A stretch of 64,000 nucleotides of DNA. It comes from Diogma glabrata (taxonomy: Eukaryota > Arthropoda > Insecta > Diptera > Cylindrotomidae). A program made the position numbers and the translations under genes. The stretch spans positions 150,479,551 through 150,543,550 of the forward strand of contig OY856188.1 of assembly GCA_963693315.1 (NCBI GenBank). Reading direction: 5' to 3'. Positions 1 to 12,825 of this stretch are shown one piece after another. The notes beneath the pieces were generated by a model that was not told the DNA's origin, did no database searches, and saw only the letters and a list, made by a program, of their open reading frames with translations. Numbering within the stretch: the first letter of the stretch is position 1; every line of letters begins with the position of its first letter.

Positions 1-91
1 ATTACGAAAATTTACTTTATTTAATAAAAAAATTTTATTTATTTAATTCTTGAAAAATTTGATTTATTTTATTTTTTTATTTAATATCATA

Positions 92-2658
92 AGAGATTCC
101 CAAAATCAGGATTCGTCTGGAGACAATTTAAAAAGTAAGTATGGTTACAATATCCATTTTGTTCAAATTTGAAATATCGCGTTCGCGAGCCCACTCCAAC
201 CATGCATGTGAGAACCTACTGGAAAAGCCCCTAACGACCAGATTCTACAGAACAGATTCTCCCCAACCTAATAAAAACAATCACAACTGTCACGATTAGA
301 CACTAGGTCCATTTCTACTGACCCAGTTGTGCTTGTTTAACCTAAAAATAAATTACAACTAAACCTAATGCGAAAGTTGTAGAACGCTCCCGAGCACCAG
401 ACTTCAAATCTTAAACTCTATGAAAAATTGTTCTATTGTAAAAGCTAAGTGGAAAAAAAATGGTAAGTTTTTGAATTTGTATGAGGTGAAGCCTCTGATC
501 CTGAAAGCAAAAGTACAATTGGTTCTTCTCTTCATTACACCGAAGAAGCCTCTGAGCAAAGAATGGTACTACTGGTTTGCACCTAAGTACAAACACAGCA
601 ACACCACTCCTCGTCCCTGAGGACTTCCTCGCCGAATGAAGAGAAGAAACCAATGTTCTTCGATCGCATAACCCCGATGGCCATAGGCGATCTAAGAACG
701 ACAATTATGTTAAGGGGATAAGCCCCATGGATGGCTTGTTAGGCCTACCGCTGGGAAAAGTGAATCAATAAACCTAAATAATATATAACTTATCCATAAT
801 CTAAATAATTTCTTATTTAAAAATGCTAAATCGAAATATGAAATACATAATATGTGTTAATAAAGTTTTACATGAAATTAATTAAATTTAATCTTCAGAC
901 TAAATAATAAATTGGTAATTTAAAAAAAAAATTACGATTATTTTAAATTCAAAACTAAGCTTACTAATTTTTAGGTTATTACCTCTAATATATTTGTTCA
1001 GGTCAAATTTTCATCGCTTTATTTATTGTATTCAAAACAAAAATAAATGTTAGCTAAAAATAATTATTTCTATATTTATCTTATTTTTTAAATTAATCAC
1101 AATAAAAAATAATTTAAAAAATGGTGGTAACTAAAATGGACTCATACGAGATATGTATACGTACGTCAGCGGATCAATATGATGACAAATGTGGAGATAT
1201 CGATTTGAATCCGGCTCACTCTATAAAGCTAATGGGAATTAATTATTTTCAATTATACTTCCACAAACACAGCCCAATAATACTTTGAAAGTAGTGACGA
1301 AAGATTTAAACTTATATAAAATTGTTGAAAAACTGTTTGGTCAATGTTAACCTTTATTACGTCAATAACATCCTAAAACTCATAAAAACATGACTTAACC
1401 ACAAAAAATTCTTTCGCCAAACGAATTGTGTTGCAATAGGAAACCTACCCAGACTTCAGGTTTGACATAAATTATTTTGTATATATATATGAGATACACA
1501 AAATAATTCATGTACAAATCACAAAATCTAATAAGGCGTACCGCAATAGAAGTCGTTTTGGCCAAAAATGAACATTATATTAGCCAAAATAAAAATATTT
1601 CAACATTTCCGTACAAGTTCAAAAGTTTATAGAACTGTAATGAGACATGTTCTATTGACATCCATTCTATAGTGTGAATAATACATAAATCAATACCTCG
1701 AAATTGTAACTCACATTAAACCAATGACGAATATGGGGATCGCGTATGAGTGCATTGAAAAAAGCCAGCTAAACACTTACTAAATCTAACCATAATCAAA
1801 AAACATACAATTAATTTCATATATAAATTAATTGCATCATCCAAAAATATGTACAATATATAAACAATTATATGTACAATATGTACATGGTAGCATAAAA
1901 AAATTTCAAAAAAAAAACTGCTTCCCCAAAACGGTTTTCTTTTTTCCAAATAAAAAAAACAATTAGTATTACTAAAAGCAAATGACAGCACAAAAAACAA
2001 TCTCCAAAAAAAATTGCTGTCCCAAAACGGTTTTTTTCAAAATTAAAAAAAATATCAAAATTCAAAATATATAATTTCCTAATCAAAACCAAACGAAACC
2101 AATAACTGGTTTATTTCAAGATACACAAAAAGCTGATTGACAACCACGGCCCAAACCGGTTGCCACCACCCTATTACCAAAAAAACCACAACTGGTTTAT
2201 CCTAAAACTTACAAAGAGAAACGCGGAATTCTTTAAATTTTTGAAAATATAAATTTAGAGTACTTATGATAAATATACACATGAACACCTTAGAAACTAA
2301 ACCTTTATTTTTCCCTCTAGCTTTTTAACAAAATTTAGCCAAATAAACCGACGCGAAAAATAAACTATATATAGATATTAATTAATCTGAATTGAAATAA
2401 TCAATTAATATATAAATATATAAATATAATAATATAAAATGTTCCACACAAAAAAAAGTTTTTTCAAAAAAAAACCGGCTTGCCAACGCCCAACCTGGAA
2501 AATATTTTCCCACCAAATAATATAACTGTAATTAAGCTAACGGGTCCCTTTTTGTTCGGCGCTACGTTGTTATACTGGACCTTTAATAATAATATGAAAA
2601 ATAGAATTTACGCGGGATACAGTCTATCCCCACACGAATCTTGAGATTGGGAATCTCT
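92..2658. mobile_element. Candidate DNA transposon bounded by inverted AGAGATTCCCAA, no recognisable transposase
   Basis: AGAGATTCCCAA at 92-103 is matched inverted by TTGGGAATCTCT at 2647-2658. The similarity continues inward on both sides (AGGATTCGTCTGG against the inverse of CCACACGAATCTT). Between about 1925 and 2500 a short motif of the type AACCGGTT, AACTGGTT or AAACGGTT recurs at least six times, near 1929, 2016, 2104, 2153, 2190 and 2472. I found no transposase and no clear target-site duplication. A somewhat less AT-rich stretch at 360-740 has overlapping short frames on both strands that match nothing I recognise. It could be a non-autonomous element of the same style as the motif-rich elements further along. 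Confidence 0.4.
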
Positions 2659-2659
2659 C

Positions 2660-3784
2660 ACTATTTTTTAAATTTATCTTGACATTCCAAAAGTAATAAT
2701 TAAATTAAAATTAATATACATATTTATAATAAATACCTTAAGTTATTTTTGTTGATTGATGTCATCAATATTCTTCAATTCCCTTGACTAGCGTTTGATC
2801 AATTAATTAAATTGGATGAACTAATTTGTGAACATAAGTTGCTGCTGTTGAATTACACCTTCGTTGTTCGAAATGCCCAATTGAACATTGCATTCGATCC
2901 TTTAACTTTTCATTCATATATCTGCTTTTGAATCCATGCGGTTTCAACAACCGAAAAAACCGTCAAACAAACGATTGTCTCTAACTGTGGTAATAGCTTC
3001 GATCACTGTTATCCTTGCTATTCATACTTTCGATAACATCATTGGGTACTTTATCTTCATGTACTGCCACTTTTATAAAGCAGATTTAACAATTAATGAC
3101 AACAATTATCCTTCTATGAAATAAAATAAAAAATATAATTGAAATTGTCATCCAAATTATCAGCTTTTTGATGAACAAACAAAAACACAAATCACTGTAA
3201 ACTACTTAGCGGGGTGGAATCTTCCATTGTAATTAAAACCAATAAATAATGCTTTCTCAAAACAGTTATTAAAATTAGAAATCAATTTTAACAATTAAAC
3301 AAAACGACATTGGAATTTTTCTTTGTTTACAACTTTTTTTTTTATTTGCTTGATTGCAATTAAATACATCACTTTTGAATTAAAATATTATTGATTTATC
3401 ACATCAAAGTTAAAATAATACTATCAATTGACATTGATCTATATAAATTAAATAGATTATTGGATGTTGTAATCCTTTTGAAAAGCAAAAATGGAATGAA
3501 ATAATTTTTTCCAAAATTAAAAATTGCAAAAATGTGATTTTGCTTTTGACCTCTTCTAATCAATCGTGTAATATTCGAAATTCAGCAAATGATTAACAAC
3601 GACGTCTGTTCATTAGCATTGGAAATAAAAATTTAGTACGTTCGTTTGCTTTTTATAGTATATTCAAAATTTAACTAGCAGTTAAGTTTTAGAAAATTTT
3701 TAAAATTATTATTAATGTAAAAATGAACGGAAACTAATGAAATGCATTTTTATTGAATTGAAAACGAAGATGAATTTGGTTTTA
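2660..3784. other. AT-rich stretch without recognisable genes
   Basis: A 62-codon frame at 2936-3124 (plus) has a hydrophobic middle but no homology I can recognise, and its composition equals the surroundings. I see no other feature in this stretch. Confidence 0.4.
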
Positions 3785-5345
3785 TTATTGTTTTGCGATT
3801 ATTGCGATCGTTACAGCACAAACCGATTGACGAGTAAAACGGGGAAAAGAATATGTTTGAGGCATAACGGATCTGATTTCATTCGAGCACTGCTGGTGAC
3901 GATATTTATATAAAAGAACGAGATCAGCAACAGTACGACAATGTTGTAGGGAATCACGATTTAATGTTAATTTTTGAGCACCAACTAATCGTACACTCAA
4001 AAAAGTAAAGGAAACTTTTACAAAATTTTTATAAATATACAACACACAAATTTTTGGATACAACTACAATTTTTTTGCTTCAAACCCAAAAATAATGTAA
4101 ACCAAATAAACTTGTGTTTTTTTCAAAAAATTTGTTTATAATTTACAATATTTTGGTAAACTTACAAAAATTTTGTGAGTTGTATATCTATAAAAAATTT
4201 GTAAAATTTACTGAGTTTTTGAGTGTATTGCACATGCTAAGAACAAAGTCCAAAAGAGCCCGGATGGTAACAGATGCAACGCCTCAAACTTGACAACAAT
4301 ACTCCATACAAGGACGAATATAGGACTTATAAATGTGGAGTAATTAATACGGAGTGAAATTTTTTTACATCTATTTTGGAGGCCGAGTTTTCTTGACGCG
4401 CTCTTTGCCATTTCCATTATATGGTGGTTCCAGAGTAGGTCATTGGACATTGTGATCACTCCCAATAAACGAATGCTTTCACATTCGTCTATTTGTTCGG
4501 CACACATACTAATTGAAATATAATTGCGGAGCTCGGTTTTTGATCTGGAAACAATCAACTGTTTGGTGGAATTAAAATTGACCAAATTTTTGTTACCCGA
4601 TTTCTTCTAGGTTCTCGTATACATTTATGGCAGTGTCTCTCCGGGCGGGATTTATACGACCAAGCATTTTACCATTTGAAAGTAGAGGGACAAATGACCT
4701 GTGCAGTGTACTATCATCTGCAAAGCTATTTATCGGATTACTGTTGATTTTCAAAGGTTCGTTGATATTTCTTTTAATAAAATGTGTATTGTAGAAGGCA
4801 TTACAATTTGGGTCACAACAACACATAAAAACCTTTTAAGACCAAGCTCCTACAACAACATGCGTTCTAAGGATGTTAATGGACGCTAATCTTTTTTCAT
4901 ATTTTTTTGTTAAATAATGGATGACTACACAATAAATCCTATCACATATAAAATATGATAGGATAGAAAAAATAAACAAAAAATAATAGATAAACAGCAA
5001 ATTTGTTTGAAAAATTTGCAGTAACAAAACTAAAATGGGGTTGCCAATAATCCAGCTAGTGGCGTAATCCTTGATTATGTGACGCACTATCTTGCTCAAT
5101 GATCAAAGCCCAAATATAGAGTTATATAAAGGCTCATTTCATAAAGCAAGCAACAGCGTGCCATCGTGCTGCCGTTGACTGAATACAGTTTATGCGACAG
5201 CACCCCTAACATACCACCTCGGAAAGTGATATCTCACTACTATTGCAAGTGGTATGTGATATCTCACGTTTACTCATATGCCAATATAGATTCAAAATAA
5301 AGTGGGGAATAAAACTGAGTCTTGGGGTACACTAGCTGGTGAGGT
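3785..5345 (-). pseudogene. Decayed non-LTR retrotransposon (LINE) reverse transcriptase fragment
   Basis: Read on the minus strand, pieces of a jockey/CR1-like reverse transcriptase follow one another in the right order. A degenerate VPQDSVLFPTLF box lies near 5290-5340 (family form GVPQGSVLGP). The FADDSTL active-site box lies in 4593-4826. A LGVITMSNDLLWNHHI segment with AKSASRKLGL lies in 4208-4585. A C-terminal tail (CRTVADLVLLYKYRHQQCS) lies in 3785-3990. Stops and frameshifts separate the pieces, and about 400 bp at 4890-5285 do not read as RT. A small MITE (3994-4225) splits the tail. The element is dead. The clade is inferred only from the general style of the motifs. Confidence 0.65.
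3994..4225. mobile_element. MITE with CACTCAAAAA termini and TA duplication
   Basis: CACTCAAAAAA at 3994 is mirrored by TTTTTGAGTG ending at 4225, with TA on both sides (3992-3993 and 4226-4227). The interior repeats short TTACAAAATTTT-like motifs in both orientations. It interrupts the LINE tail, and LINE-like coding resumes on either side, which supports a real insertion. Its termini match the larger element at 13770-19025 and the MITE at 54050-54502, so it is probably a deletion derivative of that family. Confidence 0.7.
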
Positions 5346-5410
5346 GAATATTTAAATGGTAAAGTTCCTAAAATATTTTACTTTTGAGTTTAAAACACGC
5401 TTTTTTAATA

Positions 5411-5530
5411 TCCATGAGTTTTAGGTAGATTTGATATAAAAATCTACCTATTGCAATGTGCTTCATCTCGGAATTTCGGAAAAATGTTGGTGCCAATCGA
5501 CTATATATGATAAGCGGAGACGTAAAATCA
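5411..5530. repeat. Dispersed repeat, inverted copy of 32381-32520
   Basis: The stretch containing CTCGGAATTTCGGAAAAAT and GATAAGCGGAGACG recurs in inverted orientation just upstream of the zinc-finger exon. Both copies also share a short direct repeat of the form AGGTAGATTT followed by ATATAAAAATCT. The element class is unknown. Confidence 0.5.
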
Positions 5531-5544
5531 TAATTTAAAAAAAA

Positions 5545-6090
<546 letters not shown>

Positions 6091-6198
6091 AATTTTTTAA
6101 AATGAGTTATTGAGCTTGATTATATTTTGTAATAAAAAACGATATTCGGTTTTTTAGCTCTAAAATTTAATTTTTATGTATGTATTATAAAAACCATT

Positions 6199-6243
6199 GG
6201 CGCTACGCGTTTCGTTACGTCTCCCGTAACATCTTCAGGCGAA
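6199..6243 (-). ncRNA. Hammerhead-ribozyme-like motif, left arm
   Basis: On the minus strand the order is CTGAAGA, a perfect 6-bp stem GTTACG/CGTAAC with a GGAGA loop, then GAAA, then CGCGTAGCG. This is the order of a small type I hammerhead core (CUGANGA, stem II, GAAA, very short stem III, UA cleavage site, stem I). One extra U follows CUGAAGA, so the fit is imperfect. Penelope-like elements are known to carry minimal hammerheads. Activity is untested. Confidence 0.35.
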
Positions 6244-6410
6244 AATTATATAAATTAAATAAAAAATCCTTAGGATACACTAAACATCAACAAACATTCT
6301 TTTTTGTAATTAATTAAAAGCACAATGATTGTGCTTTTAATTAATTACAAAAAAGAATGTTTGTTGATGTTTAGTGTATCCTAAGGATTTTTTATTTAAT
6401 TTATATAATT

Positions 6411-6460
6411 TTCGCCTGAAGATGTTACGGGAGACGTAACGCAACGCATTGCGCCAATGG
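6411..6460 (+). ncRNA. Hammerhead-ribozyme-like motif, right arm (core mutated)
   Basis: This is the inverted partner of the left-arm motif. It keeps CTGAAGA and the GTTACG/CGTAAC stem, but the conserved GAAA reads GCAA and the following CGCGTAGCG reads CGCATTGCG. If the left copy is a ribozyme, this one is probably inactive. Confidence 0.3.
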
Positions 6461-6536
6461 TTTTTATAATACATACATAAAAATTAAATTTTAGAGGTAA
6501 AAAACCGATCATCGTTTTTTATTATATATAAAATTA

Positions 6537-6702
<166 letters not shown>

Positions 6703-7660
6703 CTGAAAAAAGGGCTGAAATCTCACAGCGATATCAAGACTTCGGTCTGGGTTAAGGATTTTGATATAGTTTTCGGCAAAAAAACTTTTATGAGGACATG
6801 GTTTTTAGTTTTGGGCAGCGATGTATATCAAACATAACTCTTTGTTAAAGTACAAATAGTTTTTAATCTCTGTTTAGATATGTATTACAAAACTAACACG
6901 AAATATCAATACGTTGCCGGAAAATTATAACAGACCATCGATTAACATAATTTAGTGAAATGATGATACACTCAGCAAACTACTCAAAAACCTCTCCATT
7001 TAGCGTTTTGATAAAATATTACAAAATCACAAATTCATATTTCTTTCACAACTCCAAAAATATTGTAAAAATTAAATAAAATCAATCTTTTTTCAAAATT
7101 CTAAAAACATTACAAAAATTATTACAAAATCAAAAATTGAAACTTGTTTCAAAATTCCAAAAATTATAATAAAATCAAAAATTTAAAATTTTTCAAATTT
7201 CTAAAAATATTCCAAAAATTCTTACAAAATCAAAAATTCAAACTTTTTCCAAAATTCTAAAAATTTTGCAAAAATTATTGCAAAATCAATAATACAAACT
7301 TTTTTCAAAATTCCACACTTGACACACTTGACAACTTTTGACACACTTGACAACATTTTTTTGACAAACTTATAATGCCATAATTCTCAATAATAATATG
7401 TAATAAAATTTCATTTCAAACAAAATTTTGATTTAATATTTTTCCAACAAATTGGGTAAAAAATTAAATAAAAATCTTTCTTTTGACACACTTGACAACA
7501 TTTTTTTGACAAACTTATAATGCAATAATCTAGATTTTGGTCTCCCATACCAATCACGACCATCAAGATTTCTCCAAATTCAATGTTCCTACTCGTAATC
7601 ACCAAATACGGGTTTTGAAAATACGTGTATTTTTTATTGATTTCTTGTGATTTTCAACTG
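6703..7660. mobile_element. Unclassified repeat family (ACTTCGGTCTG type), copy 1, truncated
   Basis: It starts with GGGCTGAAATCTCACAGC and TATCAAGACTTCGGTCTGGG. Degenerate repeats of the form AAAATTCTAAAAAT with ACAAAATCAAAAATT follow (about 6980-7310), then the signature TTGACACACTTGACAAC with TTGACAAACTTATAATGC. The same architecture recurs at 24852-28425 (direct) and at 44870-55795 (inverted). This copy stops near 7600, where sequence matching the inverse of about 30995-31045 begins. No coding capacity was seen. The class is unknown. Confidence 0.6.
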
Positions 7661-7906
7661 ACACCAGTAGCCTGATTCTCTAAAAAACAAGATAAATTGT
7701 AATATGTAAGCGTGATATATTTTACACAATCAAAAGTTTACGCTTAAATTTATCTTGGCACGCTTAAATCGTATTCTGTAAAAAAAAATTGTGTCCAAGA
7801 TAAAATTATTGTCAGCAAGATATTTTAATGTCAAAATTATTTGTGAAAGTGATAGAAAAATTCTATGTGCGATAGAAATTTTGCATGTTGAAATAAAAGT
7901 AATTTA

Positions 7907-9228
7907 GCTTTCAAATAGTTTTTGCCGAAGTTGTTTGTATCGATGTGAACGCTAGAGGGCGCTGAAGGTAATTTTGCATGTAGTAATTTTTTATTTAGAA
8001 TTTTACGTAGATTACGAATATATTGTTCGATTTAAAAAACTCGTCAATTTAAAAAATACTAGGAATCGCCCAGTGGCCGAAATTCGGCCATTGTAACTAG
8101 AAATTGTAAATAGACCTCCCAACCAAATAGCTGACATATCCTACCAAAGACATATCTTACGACATACATATTGCCACAATTTGGATGGAGCAAATATTTT
8201 AAAATTGTACCGCAAATATATTGCTTACGTATTTATAGATTACGTATTATATAGATAAAGATTGATTTTGAATTGTGAAACAAATAACTTGAAACAAAAA
8301 AACAAAATAACCCAACAAAAAACTCAAAAAACACAATTATCTCATTTTTGCCATTTTTTCTGAAAAAATGGTCAAAATTCAAAAAAAGTATTTTTCGACA
8401 CCTCTACTACTCAAGACCTTTTCTACAATATACATATTGCCACACTTTTGATGGAGCAAATATTTTTAAATTGTACCGCAAAAATTATGCTTGCGTGTTT
8501 ATATATAGATAGATATAGATTTTGAATTGTGAAACAAATAACTTGAAAAAAAAAACAAAATAACCGAACAAAAAACTCAAAAAACACAATTATTACAGTT
8601 TTGCCAGTTTTTCTGAAAATATCGTCAAAATTCTAACAAAAGCATTTTTCGGCACATCTACTACTCAAGACCTATCCTACGATATACCTATTGCCACACT
8701 TTTGATAGAGCAAATATTTTAAAATTGTACCGCAAAAATTATGCTTGCGTATTTATATATAGATAGATATAGATTTTGAATTGTGAAACGAATAACTTGA
8801 AAAAAAAAAAACAAAATAACCGAACAAAAAACTCAAAAAACACAATTATCACATTTTTGCCATTTTTTCTGAAAAAACCGTCAAAATTCAAAAAAAGTAT
8901 TTTTCGACATATCTATTACTCAAGACCTTTCCTACAATATACATATTGCCACACTTTTGATGGAGCAAATATTTTAAAATTGTACCGCAAAAATTATGCT
9001 TGCGTATTTATATATAGATTAGCAGCTATTTTGAGTATTAATAACTTGACATCGGATTTGAAATCAGTGACCATGGTCATCTTATAATACATTCTTTGAG
9101 CTTTAATTTCCGTTTTACAAAACAAGGTATAACGTGAAAACTGGTTCGGAGATGGTTTTTAACCTTCAGCGCCCTCTAGCGCACAAATGGATACTACTTC
9201 CATTACGCGATACGAATTATTTGAAAGC
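7907..9228. mobile_element. Inverted-repeat element with a central tandem array
   Basis: GCTTTCAAATAGTT near 7908 is mirrored by AATTATTTGAAAGC ending at 9228. Further in, CGCTAGAGGGCGCTGAAGG (7950-7968) is mirrored by CCTTCAGCGCCCTCTAGCG (9163-9181). It begins exactly where the left P-type arm ends, which supports a separate insertion. No transposase is seen. A duplication at the junction could not be identified. Confidence 0.5.
8165..9020. repeat. Tandem repeat, about 252-268-bp unit, 3.3 copies
   Basis: ATTGCCACA(A/C)TTTTGATGGAGC recurs at about 8169, 8437, 8689 and 8946. Each is followed by TTGTACCGCAAA, ATATATAGATAGATATAGA, a run of A's and AACTCAAAAAACACAATTAT. Copies differ by small indels. 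Short frames across it are not conserved between copies. Confidence 0.8.
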
Positions 9229-9367
9229 GTATATTTTGAAATAAATTCAAAAAAAAAATTTAAAAAAACGTGACATACATTTCGAAAAAATGATTTTAAA
9301 CTTTAAACCCCCAAAAAAGAGAAAAAACTACCCTTAAAATTTTTTTATCGTATTTTACGGGAAAATT

Positions 9368-11360
9368 CAAGGTTGGCAAATATCATGATATTTATATAAA
9401 TATCAAAATATCCGATATATATCAGATATATATCCGATATATATCAAGTTCTGATATTTATTTTTGAATAAGTTGTTTATCTTAAATATTATACAATATA
9501 TGGTGTATGCAGTGCAACCCCTCCCCTATAAACTAGATTCAAATATGACAGCTCCTATTTAGTTTATAGGCAATTTATCAAGCCTATTCGTCTATATCTT
9601 CGATTGCACGAGTCCAAATGACGAATACGCTTGTTCGCTTTGTCTTGTTTATTTGACCAAATTGCATCATCAATATCCACATAAGGTTGTACAACTGGTC
9701 CAGTAATGGTTCATTACTGGCGACCAGTATTGCAGCAATGGTCGAGTCCTGGCAACCATAACTGGACCATAAACAAAATGTTACTCGATGATAACTCGAA
9801 CAATAAATGACTGCCATTAAAGGGCCAGAGATACAAGCCACCAATGGCCCATACAAGGTTATACAACTAGTCCAGTAATAGTCAATTACTGGCGGCCAGT
9901 AATTCAGCAATGGTCGGGTACTGGTCCAGTAATGGTCAATTACTGGCGGACAGTAGTTCAACAATGGCCGGGTGCTGGCAAGCATGACTCATAGTACTTG
10001 CAACTATGACTCAGCCATTAACATAATTTTTCATGTTGATAACTTCGTACAATAAATGGCTCCCATTCATTTGTCAGAGAAAAAAACAGCAATACCCCAT
10101 ACAGGGTTGTACAGCTGGCCCAGTAACAGACCAATAATGATGACCAGTATTGAAGTAATGGCCGAGTACTGTCAACCATGACAAGTCCAATAAAAATATA
10201 TAAAATATTATCATTTGTAAATTTACATAAATTAAATACAAAATAATTAAAATAAAGTAAAAATGTCTAAAGAAAAAAATTTAAAACTTATACCAACCTT
10301 TACTTTATTATCATAGTCATTCAACAGAGATACGATAATTAAACTATATTTCTAATGTAGTGAAATTTAACCAAATGACCTAGATCGGCCAATTCGTATT
10401 TCAGTGCTGGCCCAATAACAATAGCCAATTAATGCTAACCATTAACGTGCCATTTAAAATAACCTTTACTGATTAATTTCTATATAAACCGTAGATTGGT
10501 CGATTCATGGTTCCAGTAATGGCCCAATAACAATAGCTAAGTATTCATGGGCCGGTATTTAGCCATTCAGAGGTAACTAAATACTGGTTATTTTCTGTTA
10601 ACCATAGATCGGTAGATGAATGGCTCGATAGTACTGGCCTGGCACAATAACAAAAGCCAAGTGCCGTTACAAATTAATGGGCCAGGAAAACTCTACTTGG
10701 ATAGTCATTGCATTCCACCACACCACTGGTGGTGTATTTCTAAACTGAAATTGAAATACATATTTTGGAAATGGTGTAGATTCAGTTAAAAGCGCTATTA
10801 CAAATGGAATAAAGTCTGAATGAAATAATTATATTTAAATAATGAAGTATATGCTTCTTCTCTTTGTTCAATCGTTTACCTATAAATCGATGGTCAAGCA
10901 TAATTTAGCTAGGTGTTGAGGTGCATTCAAAACCATGTCTCTCCTTCGATAAAAAGTTTCTTAACTTCTACAAGTTGTTCTGGTTTAAGATCTGCTTCAA
11001 GTTTATGCTAAATATCTACTACAACGGCAATAGTCATTTTCTCTATTTGAGCTCTATCTAAAGCGACTGCTATTGACTTTAGATAACAAAGCATATGTTT
11101 AGCATTCATTACAATATTTATGTCATAAGTTTAGTTATGTCTGGATCTATGTCAGCTTCATGGTCTTGGCATAGCTGAACCAGGTTACCCCGATTTAGCA
11201 TGCGTTTTGCGGGCAGTTCTGCGACTGTTAACAGTTTTTCCAACTTTAAGATAGGTATAGTTAATTATTTCTTTTTTATAAATATCATGATATATATCGG
11301 GGAATAAATATCGTGATATATATCAATGATATATATCGGATATATATCATGCCAACCTTG
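9368..11360. mobile_element. hAT element with CAAGGTTGGCA termini and perfect 8-bp duplication
   Basis: CAAGGTTGGCAAATATCATG begins at 9368, and its inverse CATGCCAACCTTG ends at 11360. GGAAAATT flanks both sides exactly (9360-9367 and 11361-11368). An 8-bp duplication and CA-starting termini are hAT hallmarks. Subterminal blocks repeat GATATATATCGGATATATATC. A possible transposase remnant lies at 10840-11270 but no frame is open. A MITE (9676-10701) occupies the middle. Confidence 0.8.
9676..10701. mobile_element. Motif-rich MITE (GGTCCAGTAATGG type) inside the hAT
   Basis: The left end TATCCACATAAGGTTG (from 9674) resembles the inverse of the right end CTACTTGGATA (to 10703), leaving TA on each side. 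The interior is packed with the motif CCAGTAATGG and its inverse, and variants of GGTCCAGTAATGGTCAATTACTGG recur about every 170-250 bp. The minus-strand frame at 9584-9985 is only this repeat read as protein. Boundaries are tentative. Confidence 0.45.
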
Positions 11361-12825
11361 GGAAAATTGCTAACGATTTAATATTTTTTTAAACTTTATA
11401 CTAGTTAAATTGTCTACAAAATGAAGACGTTTGCCGTTCTAGAAAAAATTTCAAATTCGGGAACGTTACTGACGACAAAGGGGTTAGTCAAAAAATCTAA
11501 TCAAATTCCAATATTGTTTTCTGATGGAGTACTATCAATCCTCAAAATTTGGAGGAAAAAATTGTTAGTTGTTCCCGTTCACGTGGAATGCCGCATATGT
11601 TTAAATTTAGTGTTTATAACAAACTAATCTATTTGTATTTGTTTGCTATTGTAACAAAGAAATTGCCATACATTTTATAAATTTGTTTGTTAAAACCAAC
11701 AAATAGATTAAATTAAACATCAAAAATTAACAAATTTGTCCGTTATTTTAACAGTTTGGTTGTTGTTTTTTCGTAATAATCAACATACATGTCTGTCAAA
11801 TTTACAAACGACTCGTGGAAAATGGTTGGTAAAATAAATTTACCCTTCATCAATTTATTGAATTCAAAGAACAATTTGTAGGATAAAAACTAAAAGAAAT
11901 GTATGTCGAATAAACGGTGATTTCTTTATATTTTGCAAAAAATTTCAGAAATAACGAACCAGTAGCTGCCATCTTTTCACTCGAATCAAAACTTCGATTT
12001 AGTTTTTTAATTTATCGCAACATTTTAACAAAGTAATTTGCCCTTTATTATTCACTAAATTATTTTTATTTCAACAGGCATCGCACATAGAATTTTTCTA
12101 TCACTTTCACAAATAATTTTGACATTAAAATATCTTGCTGACAATAATTTTATCTTGGACACAATTTTTTTTTACAGAATACGATTTAAGCGTGCCAAGA
12201 TAAATTTAAGCGTAAACTTTTGATTGTGTAAAATATATCACGTTTACACATTACAATTTATCTTGTTTTTAGAGAATCAGACTACTGAATTAAATAAACT
12301 CTTTAAATTTGAAACCATTTTTCTTTATTTTTATTCAAAACTATAGTGTTGTGAATAGGGTTTCTAATCCGGATATCAAACTCCGGATTATTCGACCATA
12401 TTTTCACTATTTGATTATCCGGATACTTTTTTGTAATTATCCGGATATTAAAAAAACCTTTGTTTTGTAGAAAAAATAATCAAATTGCGTTTCAAAGTTC
12501 AAAATAAATATTTAAACTGCGTTGCAAAGTTTATTAGTGCGGTGAAGTGACTGTTAGTTAAAAATTTATTTACAACTTCAATGTTATGAAAACTGTAATC
12601 TTTGAATATTTTATGACACACTTCGTCAATCTGCAGTGTAAAGGGTTGATACAAATATTTATTTGATGGTATTATTTATTAGAACAGGATTCTTTTTGAT
12701 AATTTATATATTTTGCATCTGCTTCAATAAATACAGTATATTATAACTATATTAGTAAATTTATTTAACAACAAACAGATTTCAAATTTTTAAAAGCACT
12801 GGCTATATATACATCGTCAAAACGC

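Larger units (their letters stand above)
6131..6523. repeat. Near-perfect 393-bp palindrome, inverted Penelope-like terminal segments
   Basis: Two arms of about 196 bp are nearly perfect inverted copies around position 6327 (core GCACAATGATTGTGC). Each arm reads outward through a TTCGCCTGAAGATG block with a GTTACG/CGTAAC stem and a GCGCCAATGG block, and ends in AAAAAACGAT. The palindrome sits between two (AT)n arrays. Penelope-like elements are known to have terminal repeats in inverted as well as direct arrangement, and this block style is familiar from them. The assignment is by inference, since no Penelope coding sequence is adjacent. Confidence 0.6.
7667..12285. mobile_element. P-type non-autonomous element with about 235-bp terminal inverted repeats
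   Basis: GTAGCCTGATTCTC starts at 7667, and its inverse GAGAATCAGACTAC ends at 12285. The inverted arms stay similar for about 235 bp (7667-7908 and 12050-12285), through ATCTTGGCACGCTTAAATCG and GTGAAAGTGATAG. The same terminal sequence starts the THAP/P-transposase element at 19585, so this looks like a non-autonomous relative. No 8-bp duplication is recognisable. The interior is filled by two further insertions, 7907-9228 and 9368-11360. Remaining sequence (9229-9367 and 11361-12050) shows no supported gene. Confidence 0.6.

Noticed and set aside
411..704. Overlapping frames on both strands in a GC-richer patch
   Set aside because: No recognisable domain; the frames are short and mutually antisense, so neither can be supported.
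9584..9985. 133-codon minus-strand frame
   Set aside because: It is translated tandem repeat (CCAGTAATGG type) inside a MITE.
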